From: Clostridiales bacterium | GTDB lineage: Bacteria > Bacillota > Clostridia > Oscillospirales > QAMX01 | DNA length: 18,552 bases | Direction of reading: 5' to 3' | Assembly (NCBI GenBank): GCA_016285815.1 | Contig: JAEERN010000145.1 | Span: forward strand, 1-18,552 | In this document: piece after piece, positions 9,997-18,200 of the stretch | Numbering within the stretch: the stretch's first letter is position 1 | How the letters are laid out: every line of letters begins with the position of its first letter | Program-made: the position numbers and the translations under genes | Notes under the pieces: generated by a model | Databases searched by the model: none | Told to the model about the DNA's origin: nothing | Seen by the model: the letters and a program-made list of their open reading frames with translations, nothing else

Positions 9997-10284
9997 AACT
10001 GTGATGGAGCGCGCGGACCGCGCGGCGTGCGTCCCTCGGAACACGGGAAAAACAAGAGAGGTCCCGCCCAAGAGCTGAAAGCGGGCCGTTTCCTTTCGAG
10101 AGACGTGCTTTCCCTCCGGAGTTTCCCTCCTGAACGCCTTCGGGCCGGTAGGGAGCGGACGGGTCGGCCCCGTTATCGCGCCGCGGGGTGTCGGCCCTTG
10201 TCAACAACCGTGCCGCGGCCGCGCGGCGCAAGGTGGTATACCGGTCAAGTCCGGCCTTGATGCGATTCGGGGCGCGGACTTTTT
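9997..10284 (+). promoter_or_regulatory. T-box riboswitch leader of pheST (tRNA-Phe sensing)
   Basis: The 300-nt leader shows T-box landmarks in order. Stem I: 10029-10038 pairs with 10097-10106 (9 of 10 bp), the AGAGAG bulge element is at 10055-10060, and an apical loop carries GCTG (10074-10077, the GNUG motif) on a GC stem. A Phe codon TTC followed by a purine sits at 10095-10097, where the specifier is expected. CCGGAGT (10116-10122), CTGAAC (10130-10135) and CCGTTATCG (10170-10178) match conserved central segments. The T-box is AAGGTGGTATACCGG (10230-10244). The antiterminator folds cleanly: 10229-10233 pairs with 10255-10259, a 7-nt bulge TGGTATA can pair its TGGT with the tRNA end ACCA, and 10241-10244 pairs with 10251-10254. 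The bulge ends in TA where the family has CC. Uncharged tRNA-Phe should allow read-through into pheS. The exact specifier is inferred. Confidence 0.88.
10247..10284 (+). terminator. T-box attenuator terminator before pheS
   Basis: AAGTCCG (10247-10253) pairs with CGGACTT (10275-10281), with further partial pairing inside the loop, followed by TTT and then A. Bases 10251-10253 are also needed for the antiterminator helix, so the two folds exclude each other, as expected for T-box control. Confidence 0.8.
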
Positions 10285-10312
10285 ACATGCCAAACGAAAG
10301 GGTGTATCGGAG

Positions 10313-11335
10313 ATGAAAGAGAAACTGGACGAGATCCTCGGCCGGGCCATACGAGAGCTGGACCAGGCCGATCAGCCCCAGCGGCTGGAGGAGCTGCGCG
10401 TCGCCTATACGGGCAAAAAGGGCGAGCTGACGTCGATCCTGCGCGGGATGGGCTCGCTGAGCCCGGAAGAGCGGCCCGTCATCGGCGCCCGGGCCAACGA
10501 GGTCCGGGCCAAGATCGAGGCCAAGCTGGCCGAGGCGGCCGCCCGGATGAAGAAAAAAGAGGAAGAGCGGCGTCTGGCGGGGGAGACCATCGACGTCACG
10601 GTCCCCGGGACCCCCTGCCGCATCGGCTCGCGTCACCCGCTGACGCTGGTGCGCCGTGAGATCGAGGACATCTTCACGTCCATGGGCTTTTCCGTCGCCG
10701 AGGGGCCGGAGGTCGAGTTCGGCTATTACAACTTCGACGCGCTGAATACCCCGGCCAACCATCCGGCCCGGGACGTGCAGGACACGTTCTATTTCTCCGA
10801 TAACATGCTGCTGCGCACCCAGACTTCTTCTGTCCAGGCGCGCTTCATGGAGAACCACAAGCCCCCGCTGCGCATGATCTGCCCCGGCGCGGTCTATCGC
10901 AGCGACGACGTGGACGCCACCCATTCGCCCTTCTTCCACCAGATCGAAGGGCTGATCGTGGACCGCAACATCGGTCTGTCGGATCTGAAGGGCGCCCTGA
11001 CCCAGTTCTCGCAGATGTTCTTCGGCCCCGAGACCCGGGTCCGCTTCCGTCCGCACCACTTCCCGTTCACCGAGCCCAGCGCCGAGATGGACGTCTCGTG
11101 CTTCGCCTGCGGCGGCGCCGGATGCCGGCTGTGCAAGGGAGAGGGCTGGATCGAGATCCTGGGCGCCGGCGTGGTGCACCCCAACGTGCTTCGCATGGCG
11201 GGCATCGATCCGGAGATCTATTCCGGCTATGCCTTCGGCATCGGACAGGAGCGGCTGGCCCTTTTGAAGTACAAGATCGACGATATGCGCCTGCTGTTTG
11301 AAAACGACACGCGCTTTCTCCACCAATTCTATTGA
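10313..11335 (+). CDS. pheS: phenylalanyl-tRNA synthetase alpha subunit
   Basis: PheS is the catalytic subunit of the alpha2-beta2 PheRS, which charges tRNA-Phe. The 340-residue protein has the N-terminal coiled-coil domain (about 1-85, rich in charged residues) and a class II catalytic core: motif 1 region around 104-130, motif 2 in FRPHHFPFTEPSAEMD (245-260) and motif 3 in GYAFGIGQERLALLKYKIDD (305-324). Four cysteines at 263, 266, 271 and 274 form the CxxC-x4-CxxC pattern common in Gram-positive PheS. The ATG at 10313 follows GGGTGTATCGGAG. Expression should depend on the upstream T-box. pheT starts 23 nt after the stop. Confidence 0.97.
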   Translation: MKEKLDEILGRAIRELDQADQPQRLEELRVAYTGKKGELTSILRGMGSLSPEERPVIGARANEVRAKIEAKLAEAAARMKKKEEERRLAGETIDVTVPGTPCRIGSRHPLTLVRREIEDIFTSMGFSVAEGPEVEFGYYNFDALNTPANHPARDVQDTFYFSDNMLLRTQTSSVQARFMENHKPPLRMICPGAVYRSDDVDATHSPFFHQIEGLIVDRNIGLSDLKGALTQFSQMFFGPETRVRFRPHHFPFTEPSAEMDVSCFACGGAGCRLCKGEGWIEILGAGVVHPNVLRMAGIDPEIYSGYAFGIGQERLALLKYKIDDMRLLFENDTRFLHQFY

Positions 11336-11358
11336 TCCGGGAAGGCAGGGAACCAATC

Positions 11359-13761
11359 ATGAGACTTTCACTCAAATGGCTGAACGAGCTGGTCGACCTT
11401 CGGGACGTGGACGTCAAAACGCTGATGCACCGGCTCACCATGTCCGGATCCAAGGTCGAAACGCTGGAAAAACTGGACGAAGAGATCTCGTCCGTCGCGG
11501 TCGGGCGCATCCTGTCCGTTGAAAAGCACCCCGACGCGGACAAGCTGTCGATCTGCCGCGTGGACGTCGGCTCGGAAGAGCTTCAGATCGTCACCGCCGC
11601 CACCAACGTCTTTCCCGGCGCGCTGGTGCCCGTGGCGCTGGACGGCGCGCGCCTGGCCGGCGGCGTCAAGATCAAATCCGGCAAGCTGCGCGGCGCGCTG
11701 AGTCAGGGGATGTTCTGCTCCTTCGCCGAGCTGGGCCTGACCAGGCACGAGTGCCCCTACGGCGCGGAGGACGGGATCCTGATCCTGCCCAAGGGCGAAC
11801 CGGGCGAGGACGTGACCAAGCTGCTGGGCATGGACGACAGCGCCATCGAGTTCGAGATCACGCCCAACCGGCCGGACTGCTGTTCGATCCTGGGGCTGGC
11901 CCGCGAGGCGGCGGCCACCTTCGACCGGCCGCTGAACGCCGCCGAGCCCGTGGCCCCGGCGGGGGAGGGAGACGTGTCGGAATTCCTCTCCGACGTCTCC
12001 ATCGAGGCTCCGGACCTGTGCAAGCGCTATATGGCCAGGACGGTGACGGACGTCCGCATCGAGCCGTCGCCCGAATGGCTGCGCATGCGCCTCTGGGCCC
12101 AGGGGATCCGCGCCATCAACAACATCGTGGACATCACCAACTACGTCATGCTGGAGTACGGCCAGCCCATGCACGCCTTCGATCACGCCTGTCTCTCCGG
12201 CAGCCGGATCTGCGTCCGGCGCGCCGCCGACGGTGAGACCATGAACACGCTGGACGGCAAGCCGCGGGAGCTGAACAGCTCTATGCTGGTCATCGCGGAC
12301 GCGGACAAGCCCGTGGCCGTGGCCGGCGTCATGGGCGGCGAGAACAGCGAGATCACGGATTCCACCCGGACCGTCGTCTTCGAGTCCGCCTGCTTCGACG
12401 GGGCCAGCATCCGTCTGACCTCCAAGGCGCTGGGCATGCGGACCGATTCGTCCTCGCTCTTCGAGAAATACCTGCCGCCCGAGAACTGCGCCGCGGCGCT
12501 GGACCGCGCCTGCGAGCTGGTCGAACAGCTCGGCGCGGGCAAGGTCGTCGGCGGGAAGATCGACGTCTATCCCGACCCGCGCCCGGTCCGCACCATCAAG
12601 CCGGACTACGGCCGGATCAACGTGCTGCTGGGCACGGGAATCCCGGACCGGGAGATGGACGGCTATTTCGCCCGGGTCGGTCTGGAAAAGCAGGCCGACG
12701 GGTCGCTCGCGATCCCGTACTGGCGGGACGACGTGGCCTGCACCGCCGATCTGGCGGAAGAGGTCGCCCGGTTCTACGGTTATGACAACATCCCCACCAC
12801 CACCTTCGCCGGGGACGCCAAGCCCGTGGTCCGCACGCCGGAGCAGCAGCTCCGCGAGGCGCTCTCCGACGCGGCGGCCGGCTTCGGCTTCGACGAGATC
12901 CTGACCTTCACCTTCTTCTCGCCCAAGACCTACGACAAGATCCTGATGCCTGCCGACAGCCCCCTGCGCAAATCCCTCTCCATTCTCAACCCGCTGGGCG
13001 GGGACGAGTCGGTCATGCGCACCACGGCCCTGCCGTCGCTGCTGAACGCCGTTGCCTCCAACCAGAAGGTCAAGGTCAAGGCCGCGCGGCTGTTCGAGAT
13101 CGCCAAGGTCTTCTCGCCGGCGCTGACCCCGGACGGCGCGGTGGACGCCGCCGCCATCCCCACGGAGAGCTATCGCTTCATGCTGGCCGAATACGGTGAA
13201 AAGGCGGACTTTTACTCGCTCAAGGGCGTGCTGGACGCCATCTTCACCGCGCAGTTCGGCGCGGCGGGCGAATACGCGGCTCTGCGCGACGATCCCGCCT
13301 TCCACCCGGGCCGCACGGCGGTCGTTTCGGTCAACGGCGTGACGCTGGGCGTCGTCGGCGAGATTTCCGGCGCCGTTTCGGAGCAGTTCGGCTTCCAGTC
13401 CCGGGTCTATGCCGCGGATCTGGACGTCGGCGCCATGCTCAGGCTGGAGCGAGGCACGGCGGTCTACCGGCCCATCTCCAAGTATCCGGCGCTGTACCGG
13501 GACATCGCCGTCATCTGCCGCGAAAGCGTCACGGTGGGCGCGCTGTCCGCCTGTATCCGCCGCGCCGGCGGCAAGCTCTGCCGCGAGGTGGACCTGTTCG
13601 ACGTCTACCGCGGGATCCCCATCGCCCCGGGCGAGAAGAGCGTGGCCTTCTCCATCGTCTTTGCCGACGACAACGGCACCGTCACCGACGAACAGGCCGA
13701 CGAGCGATTCGCGGCCATCGTCCGCGCGCTGGGCGAAGAGTGCGGCGCGCGTCTGCGCTGA
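11359..13761 (+). CDS. pheT: phenylalanyl-tRNA synthetase beta subunit
   Basis: PheT is the large subunit of PheRS, responsible for tRNA binding and editing of mischarged Tyr-tRNA-Phe. I start it at ATG 11359 (MRLSLKWLNELV, the typical N-terminus) rather than at the in-frame TTG at 11332, which would add nine residues unlike the family and overlap pheS. This gives 800 residues, the usual size. Domains in order: EMAP-II-like tRNA-binding fold (about 43-150, with HPDADKL), B3/4 editing domain (about 200-390), B5 domain (about 400-475), the catalytic-like core, and a C-terminal ferredoxin-fold anticodon-binding domain (about 705-800, starting near YRPISKYPALYRDIAV). It is the last gene of the T-box-controlled unit. 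Confidence 0.96.
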   Translation: MRLSLKWLNELVDLRDVDVKTLMHRLTMSGSKVETLEKLDEEISSVAVGRILSVEKHPDADKLSICRVDVGSEELQIVTAATNVFPGALVPVALDGARLAGGVKIKSGKLRGALSQGMFCSFAELGLTRHECPYGAEDGILILPKGEPGEDVTKLLGMDDSAIEFEITPNRPDCCSILGLAREAAATFDRPLNAAEPVAPAGEGDVSEFLSDVSIEAPDLCKRYMARTVTDVRIEPSPEWLRMRLWAQGIRAINNIVDITNYVMLEYGQPMHAFDHACLSGSRICVRRAADGETMNTLDGKPRELNSSMLVIADADKPVAVAGVMGGENSEITDSTRTVVFESACFDGASIRLTSKALGMRTDSSSLFEKYLPPENCAAALDRACELVEQLGAGKVVGGKIDVYPDPRPVRTIKPDYGRINVLLGTGIPDREMDGYFARVGLEKQADGSLAIPYWRDDVACTADLAEEVARFYGYDNIPTTTFAGDAKPVVRTPEQQLREALSDAAAGFGFDEILTFTFFSPKTYDKILMPADSPLRKSLSILNPLGGDESVMRTTALPSLLNAVASNQKVKVKAARLFEIAKVFSPALTPDGAVDAAAIPTESYRFMLAEYGEKADFYSLKGVLDAIFTAQFGAAGEYAALRDDPAFHPGRTAVVSVNGVTLGVVGEISGAVSEQFGFQSRVYAADLDVGAMLRLERGTAVYRPISKYPALYRDIAVICRESVTVGALSACIRRAGGKLCREVDLFDVYRGIPIAPGEKSVAFSIVFADDNGTVTDEQADERFAAIVRALGEECGARLR

Positions 13762-13780
13762 AAAAATGTGATCTTCGGTC

Positions 13781-13826
13781 GGCGCGGTCTGTCTTTCCCG
13801 CCGGGAAAGACAGACCGCGCCTTTTT
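13781..13826 (+). terminator. intrinsic terminator after pheT
   Basis: A perfect 19-bp inverted repeat (13781-13799 with 13803-13821) with a 3-nt loop is followed by TTTTT. It starts 19 nt after the pheT stop. Confidence 0.93.
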
Positions 13827-13938
13827 CACGTGAAGCTCCACCGCGCGGGTGGTCCTTTTCCGCCGCCTGCGCGGTAATATCGGCAAGCGGGCCCGCGCAG
13901 AGGATGGGCGGCGCACCGTTTTGCAAGGAGGGATCCCG

Positions 13939-14835
13939 ATGAGAAGACCTCGAACGGGGATCGCCGCGGCGATCCTGACGATTCTCCTGACCGTGCTGTC
14001 GGCCGCCTGCGGCGGGCCGGCGGAAGAGCGGACCACCGCCGCGGCGAGCGGCGCAGGCACCGGCACAGCGGAAGCGGACCCGGCCGCGTCGGACGGATCC
14101 GCCGGACCGGCGCGCGATCCGACCGGGGACCATGGCGCGCTCTGGGTCGAGCTGGGGGACGGGAACGGCGTTCTGCTGGCCTTCAGCGACGAGGGCGCGG
14201 TGAAAACGCCGGAGAGCTGCGGGAGCACGGTGCCGGGGCAGACCGGCTTCGGCGACGGGATCTTCGAGTTCCCGCCGGCCGTCGTCGTGTTTTACCAGGG
14301 GCGAAGCTATTGGCTCTACGACACGATGCTGGAGGAATACACCCGTCCCTTCGGGGAGGGGGTCCGGGCCGGTCTTGAAGAGCTGGGCCGGACCAAGGCC
14401 GCGCAGGGCTGGCCGGACGAGGACCTCGAGGCCTTTGGCCTCCGGTCGGGGCTCCGGGTCTATTTCCAGAGCGGGTGGTACGCCGGGACGGATCCCCGTC
14501 AGATCCAGCCGGATCTGACGCTGTTCTACGGCGGGGACCGGTACGTCCTCTGCGGCGCCCAACGGGAGGAGGAGACCTTCCCCTTCGGCGACGCCGAGCG
14601 GTCCGCTCTCCGTTCGATCGGCCGCACCCGGACGGCGGACGGCGAAGCGCCGGACGAGGACCTTGAGGCCGTCGGCCTCCCTGCGGGGCTGGAGGTCTTT
14701 CTCGAAGAGCCGCACGGGCAGCGGGACGCGGACGGGAACGAACAGATCCTGCCCGTTCTGTGGGTCGATCTGGGCGACGGGAGCGCGCTGCGCTTTCCGT
14801 ACCGTACCAGCGACATGGTGAAATACGTCGATTGA
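13939..14835 (+). CDS. putative lipoprotein with duplicated internal module, function unknown
   Basis: I do not recognise this protein. AAGGAGGG ends 5 nt before ATG 13939, which I prefer to an in-frame ATG at 13849 with no ribosome-binding site. The 298 residues open with a lipoprotein-type signal (MRRPRTG, a hydrophobic core, then LSAAC with Cys24), so it is probably anchored outside the membrane. The lipobox has Ser at -3, which is not ideal. A low-complexity Ala/Thr/Gly linker follows (about 25-65). The rest contains two copies of a 60-residue unit (118-176 and 196-255), each beginning F-Y-x-G-x-x-Y and sharing PFG, GRT and PDEDLEA. Before the first copy and after the second stand LWVELGDG (68-75) and LWVDLGDG (274-281). 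It stands alone between two terminators; no promoter was recognised. Confidence 0.75.
   Translation: MRRPRTGIAAAILTILLTVLSAACGGPAEERTTAAASGAGTGTAEADPAASDGSAGPARDPTGDHGALWVELGDGNGVLLAFSDEGAVKTPESCGSTVPGQTGFGDGIFEFPPAVVVFYQGRSYWLYDTMLEEYTRPFGEGVRAGLEELGRTKAAQGWPDEDLEAFGLRSGLRVYFQSGWYAGTDPRQIQPDLTLFYGGDRYVLCGAQREEETFPFGDAERSALRSIGRTRTADGEAPDEDLEAVGLPAGLEVFLEEPHGQRDADGNEQILPVLWVDLGDGSALRFPYRTSDMVKYVD
14290..14703 (+). repeat. tandem duplication inside the lipoprotein gene
   Basis: Codons 118-176 (14290-14466) and 196-255 (14524-14703) encode two related units. Shared positions include FY-x-G near the start, P-F-G, the GRT triplet, PDEDLEA and G-L-x-x-G-L at the end, with one residue of length difference. 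DNA identity survives mainly around the PDEDLEA codons (near 14415 and 14651). This suggests an old duplication kept by selection at the protein level. Confidence 0.75.
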
Positions 14836-14864
14836 GACGGGGTTCTCCAAGCACGGCGAAAAAG

Positions 14865-14903
14865 AAAAAGCCCGAAGCGGCGGCTGCCGCTTCGGGCTTT
14901 TTT
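14865..14903. terminator. bidirectional terminator between the lipoprotein and phosphatase genes
   Basis: GCCCGAAGCGGC (14870-14881) and GCCGCTTCGGGC (14886-14897) form a perfect 12-bp stem with a 4-nt loop. AAAAA flanks the left arm and TTTTTT the right, so it can stop transcription from both sides of this convergent junction. Confidence 0.92.
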
Positions 14904-14924
14904 ACGGTGCGGAAGGCGATGGGA

Positions 14925-15635
14925 TCAGTACCAGATCCGGTTGTGGTGCCGGAGGGGGAGCCCCTCGGCATAGAGATGTGAGGTGTCGCACAGGGCCAGA
15001 CAGCGGGCACAGTCCTCGCCCGAGACCGGGAATTGGAAGATGCTCACCGCCGAGTGGGTGAAGGAGAAGCCGGACCAAAACAGGTGGGGCGAAAGCCCCA
15101 GAAGCCAGGACATCCAGAGCATCCCGGCTCCCTCGTGGCAGAAGACAGCGATCCGCTCGTCCGATCCCGGGGCCGCCCGATAAACGGCCCGGGAGATCCG
15201 CTCATAGCCCAGCTCGGCCAAAAGCCGGTCCGACCCGGCGCCGACCCGTGCCAGGCCCCGGGTCACATGGGCTCCGTGGGCGGCGGGATCCGCCTCGAAG
15301 ACCTCGGGCGAGGCGTTCAGCAGCGCATCGGTCTTGAAGGTCCTTCCCGGAAAGGCGTTGTAGACGAAGTCGTCCCGCCCGGCGCCGACCGGGACGGCGA
15401 TGTCCTTCCAGGCATGGTCCTCGGCGACCCAGTCCAGGATCGCGGGCTCCCGGTGCAGCAGCTCGCAGAGGGGCTGGGCCGTGGCCCGGGCCCGGCCCAG
15501 GGGCGAGGAGAACACCCGGTCCACCCGGGCCGCGGCAAGCCTGCGGCCCACGGCCTCGGCCTGGCGTCGGCCCAGCGGGGTCAGAGAATCGACGGCGTAA
15601 TCCGGATCGCCATGGCGAACGACGTAGAGGATCAT
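14925..15635 (-). CDS. histidine phosphatase family protein (phosphoglycerate mutase-like fold)
   Basis: The 236-residue protein starts MILYVVRHGDPDY, the hallmark of histidine phosphatases: Arg7-His8-Gly9, with His8 as the phosphorylated nucleophile. The second Arg sits in SSPLGRARATA (Arg48), the second catalytic His is His167 in VFCHEGAG, and an acid donor may be Glu72 in VAEDHAW. Family members include cofactor-dependent phosphoglycerate mutases and phosphatases of sugar phosphates, nucleotides or vitamins. The length and the central insert (about 75-125) fit a phosphatase rather than a mutase, but the substrate is unknown. Its ATG overlaps the stop of the upstream alpha-mannosidase by 4 bp, so it is translationally coupled to it, which hints at a phosphorylated sugar product. 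Confidence 0.88.
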   Translation of the reverse strand: MILYVVRHGDPDYAVDSLTPLGRRQAEAVGRRLAAARVDRVFSSPLGRARATAQPLCELLHREPAILDWVAEDHAWKDIAVPVGAGRDDFVYNAFPGRTFKTDALLNASPEVFEADPAAHGAHVTRGLARVGAGSDRLLAELGYERISRAVYRAAPGSDERIAVFCHEGAGMLWMSWLLGLSPHLFWSGFSFTHSAVSIFQFPVSGEDCARCLALCDTSHLYAEGLPLRHHNRIWY

Positions 15636-18085
15636 GCGTCGAGCTCGGTGATCAGCACCTCTTTTGGCGCGCCGCCGTCGAAGGGCACGAAGAAGGTCTT
15701 GATCTCCTGCGGGCCGAACGAGGCGGTCACCTTGTTCTTGGCAAAGGGCAGATCGATCTCGGCCGCCGTGGGCGTGCCCTCGGTCTCAAAGGCGCGGAGA
15801 ACCCAGCCGTTCCCGTTCTCGGCGAACTTGACGGCCTGGACCAGCACGTTGGGCACGCTGACGGACATCTGGCCGTTGACCGGCGGCAGGGTCCCGGCGT
15901 GGTGCGTCTCCTCGTAGGTCTCGCAGGGCATGTTGATCAGCTCCGCCGCGCGGATGACCTCGGTGCGGGAGGGACCGTGGGGCAGGATGGCGTAGTTGAA
16001 CTCCAGCTCGCCCTGATCCAGGAACTCGATCTCGTTGTCGCGGACCTTCTGGCCGTAGTGGTCGAGGAAGGCGCAGCCGCGGGCCGCCACCATGCGCAGG
16101 TCGCTGCCGGCGGCACAGAAGCTGTAGCGGCCGTTGTTGACGATGGCGACGCCGGAGCCGTCCGGGCCGCACAGGTCCACCCACTTCTGAGAGGGCTCTT
16201 CCTGGCCGTTGCAGGGCTTTTCGATGAAGCCGAAGGGCATGGAGTAGATCACGCGCGGCGCGTCCTCGTTCATGGGGAAGGACAGCTTGAACATCCGGTA
16301 ATGCTCCTGATAGTTCACCTTCAGGCGGACGCTCACCTGTTTGCTGCCGTGGGCCAGCGAGAAGTACTGGGTCAGAACGGACCGGTTATAGGTCGAGATG
16401 ACCTTCATGGTGGCGCGGAGCGGCCCGGTCTCGACGACCTCCAGCCTGGCGTCGGAGAATTCGCCCACGTCGCGGTCGAAGGTGAAGATCATGTGAGACC
16501 AGGTGTCGGCGACCTCGTCGTCCACGATGACGCCGCGGGCGAAGCCGCCGCGGGTCAGCTCGCGGCCGGTCTCTTTGTCGAGGAAGCTGGTGATGACGCC
16601 GCTGTGGCGGTCGAAGGTCAGCTTGACCAGGCTGTTCTCGATGGACTGGGCCGTGGTGACGAATTCGTTCTCCACCTCGGGGGCCTTGTGGTTCTGCTCT
16701 TCCTTGAAGATGTAATAGGTGGAATAGCCAAAGGCGGGGACCTCGGCCTCGAAGAGACACTTTTCATGGCACCAGCCGTCGGTATACGGGGCACGGACCA
16801 TCTGGAAGGGAACGTCCCGGTCCGAAGAGTCGACGACGCCGGAGACGTAGCCGACGCCGAAGCTCACGTTGAGCTTGACGGGGAAGGAGTGGGGGTTGAA
16901 CACCACGATGGGACAGCCCTCGCCCTCGCGCAGCCAGAGGCGGTCGCGCATCTCGCTGGGGCCGCCGTCGAAGAACTTGGTGGTGTTGACGCGCCACGAG
17001 ATGCGCTCGGCAGCGGTGACGGTGGCCTCGGTGCCCACCAGCGCGGCGGCGCGCATGCCGTCGTAGGCGTCCTCATAGGCGGGCTTGATGGAGCAGCCGG
17101 CCAGAACGTCGTGGAACTGGTTGAACATGACCCGCTCCCACGCCCGCGTGATGCGGTCGTGCTGCGAGACGCCGCCGGTCAGGGCCATGGCCAGAACGTC
17201 GGTCTTCTCGCCGCGGATCAGGCTCTCTTCCGCGCGGCGGTTCAGGAACTTGATGCGGGAGTTGGCGCTGTAGCAGCCGCTGGCGTGGTGCTGGAGGTCC
17301 TCGCTGATCACGTCCAGCGAGCCGAGATCGACGCTGTCGCGGACCGCGTCGAAGTACTGGTCGGTGCCGGAGTAGAGGTACGCCTCGGGATCCTCTTTGC
17401 GAAGCTCTTCCAGACGGTCCAGCATGCGGACCGTGGGGCCGCCGCCGTGGTTGCCGACGCCGTAGAAGAACATGACGGGGTATTGGTACTGCGTCGAGAG
17501 GAACTCGATCTTTTTCTCCTCGATGTCGCCGCCGTAGCCGAAGGGGATGTGGAAGCTGAGCACGCGGCTGCCGTCCGGGCTCTCCCAGATGTGGAGCGCC
17601 TCTTTGGTCATGCCGGGCTTTTCCCGTTCCGGATCGGGACGGTGGTAGACGTAGTTCTCGATGCCGCTCTTGATCAAAAGCTGGGGCAGCATGCCGTTGT
17701 GGCCGAAGGAGTCCACGTTATAGCCGGTCTTGGGGATAAAACCGAAATTTTCCTTGAAAAAGCGCTGGGAATAGAGCAGGTGGCGGGAGAAGGATTCGCC
17801 GGAGGGGATGTTGCAGTCCGGCTGGACCCACATGCCGCCGGTGATACACCAGCGCCCCTCGCGGACCTTTTCCTTGATCCGCTCGAACAGCTCGGGCTCG
17901 GTGCAGGCCACCCACTTGTAATAGCTGGCGCAGGCCGACGTGAAGACGTAGTCCGGATACTCGTCCATCCGGTCCAGCGCCGCCTTGAAGGTGGACTTGA
18001 CCAGTGCGAGACCCTCGGGGAAGCGCCACTGCCAGACGGGATCCAGATGGGCGTTACCGATGGAATAGAGTTTCTGTTTGTCCAT
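15632..18085 (-). CDS. alpha-mannosidase, glycoside hydrolase family 38
   Basis: GH38 enzymes are retaining, metal-dependent alpha-mannosidases. Numbering from the ATG at 18085 (817 residues), the N-terminal catalytic domain shows GNAHLDPVWQW with metal ligands His13 and Asp15, the nucleophile Asp125 in NVDSFGHNG, and His213 in GNHGGG. FNQFHDVLAG (321-330) is another conserved GH38 segment. The C-terminal half (about 400-817) is the beta-sandwich region. I prefer this start to the in-frame ATG at 18103, because GGGAGG at 18101-18096 is the ribosome-binding site and overlaps that earlier ATG. There is no signal peptide, so it should act in the cytoplasm on imported mannosides. It is first in a two-gene operon with the phosphatase. 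Confidence 0.93.
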   Translation of the reverse strand: MDKQKLYSIGNAHLDPVWQWRFPEGLALVKSTFKAALDRMDEYPDYVFTSACASYYKWVACTEPELFERIKEKVREGRWCITGGMWVQPDCNIPSGESFSRHLLYSQRFFKENFGFIPKTGYNVDSFGHNGMLPQLLIKSGIENYVYHRPDPEREKPGMTKEALHIWESPDGSRVLSFHIPFGYGGDIEEKKIEFLSTQYQYPVMFFYGVGNHGGGPTVRMLDRLEELRKEDPEAYLYSGTDQYFDAVRDSVDLGSLDVISEDLQHHASGCYSANSRIKFLNRRAEESLIRGEKTDVLAMALTGGVSQHDRITRAWERVMFNQFHDVLAGCSIKPAYEDAYDGMRAAALVGTEATVTAAERISWRVNTTKFFDGGPSEMRDRLWLREGEGCPIVVFNPHSFPVKLNVSFGVGYVSGVVDSSDRDVPFQMVRAPYTDGWCHEKCLFEAEVPAFGYSTYYIFKEEQNHKAPEVENEFVTTAQSIENSLVKLTFDRHSGVITSFLDKETGRELTRGGFARGVIVDDEVADTWSHMIFTFDRDVGEFSDARLEVVETGPLRATMKVISTYNRSVLTQYFSLAHGSKQVSVRLKVNYQEHYRMFKLSFPMNEDAPRVIYSMPFGFIEKPCNGQEEPSQKWVDLCGPDGSGVAIVNNGRYSFCAAGSDLRMVAARGCAFLDHYGQKVRDNEIEFLDQGELEFNYAILPHGPSRTEVIRAAELINMPCETYEETHHAGTLPPVNGQMSVSVPNVLVQAVKFAENGNGWVLRAFETEGTPTAAEIDLPFAKNKVTASFGPQEIKTFFVPFDGGAPKEVLITELDA

Positions 18086-18141
18086 AGAGATGAATCCTCC
18101 CAATGAATTGGACCGGGTCGGATCGACGCCGCTCCAGATTG

Positions 18142-18170
18142 ATTATAAACGATGGACGGGGGCTTGTCAA
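18142..18170 (-). promoter_or_regulatory. consensus sigma-A promoter for the alpha-mannosidase operon
   Basis: On the minus strand TTGACA (18170-18165), a 17-nt spacer and TATAAT (18147-18142) match the vegetative consensus at all twelve positions, 56 nt upstream of the start codon. A full-consensus promoter before a sugar-degradation gene suggests either strong basal expression or repression by an operator I could not identify. Confidence 0.92.
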
Positions 18171-18200
18171 GAGCGGAAGGAAGCTTCTTTTCCGGCGTGC

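Noticed and set aside
10027..10260. Small plus-strand frames within the pheST leader, possible leader peptide
   Set aside because: The region is fully explained by T-box structure, and no ribosome-binding site with a Phe-rich reading frame was seen.
11332..11358. An upstream TTG start that would lengthen pheT by nine residues
   Set aside because: The ATG at 11359 gives the canonical PheT N-terminus. The TTG overlaps the pheS stop and adds residues unlike the family.
13849..13938. An upstream ATG for the lipoprotein
   Set aside because: It has no ribosome-binding site and would place 30 charged residues before the signal peptide. The ATG at 13939 has AAGGAGGG in front.
11368..14850. A 1160-codon open frame on the minus strand opposite pheT and the lipoprotein gene
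   Set aside because: It mirrors the real genes in a GC-rich genome, has a composition (Gly, Arg, Asp, Val, Gln, His rich) typical of antisense shadows, matches no family I know, and runs through the pheT terminator.
15899..18106. A 735-codon open frame on the plus strand opposite the alpha-mannosidase
   Set aside because: It is a shadow. The GH38 catalytic motifs lie on the other strand, and this frame has no ribosome-binding site or motif.
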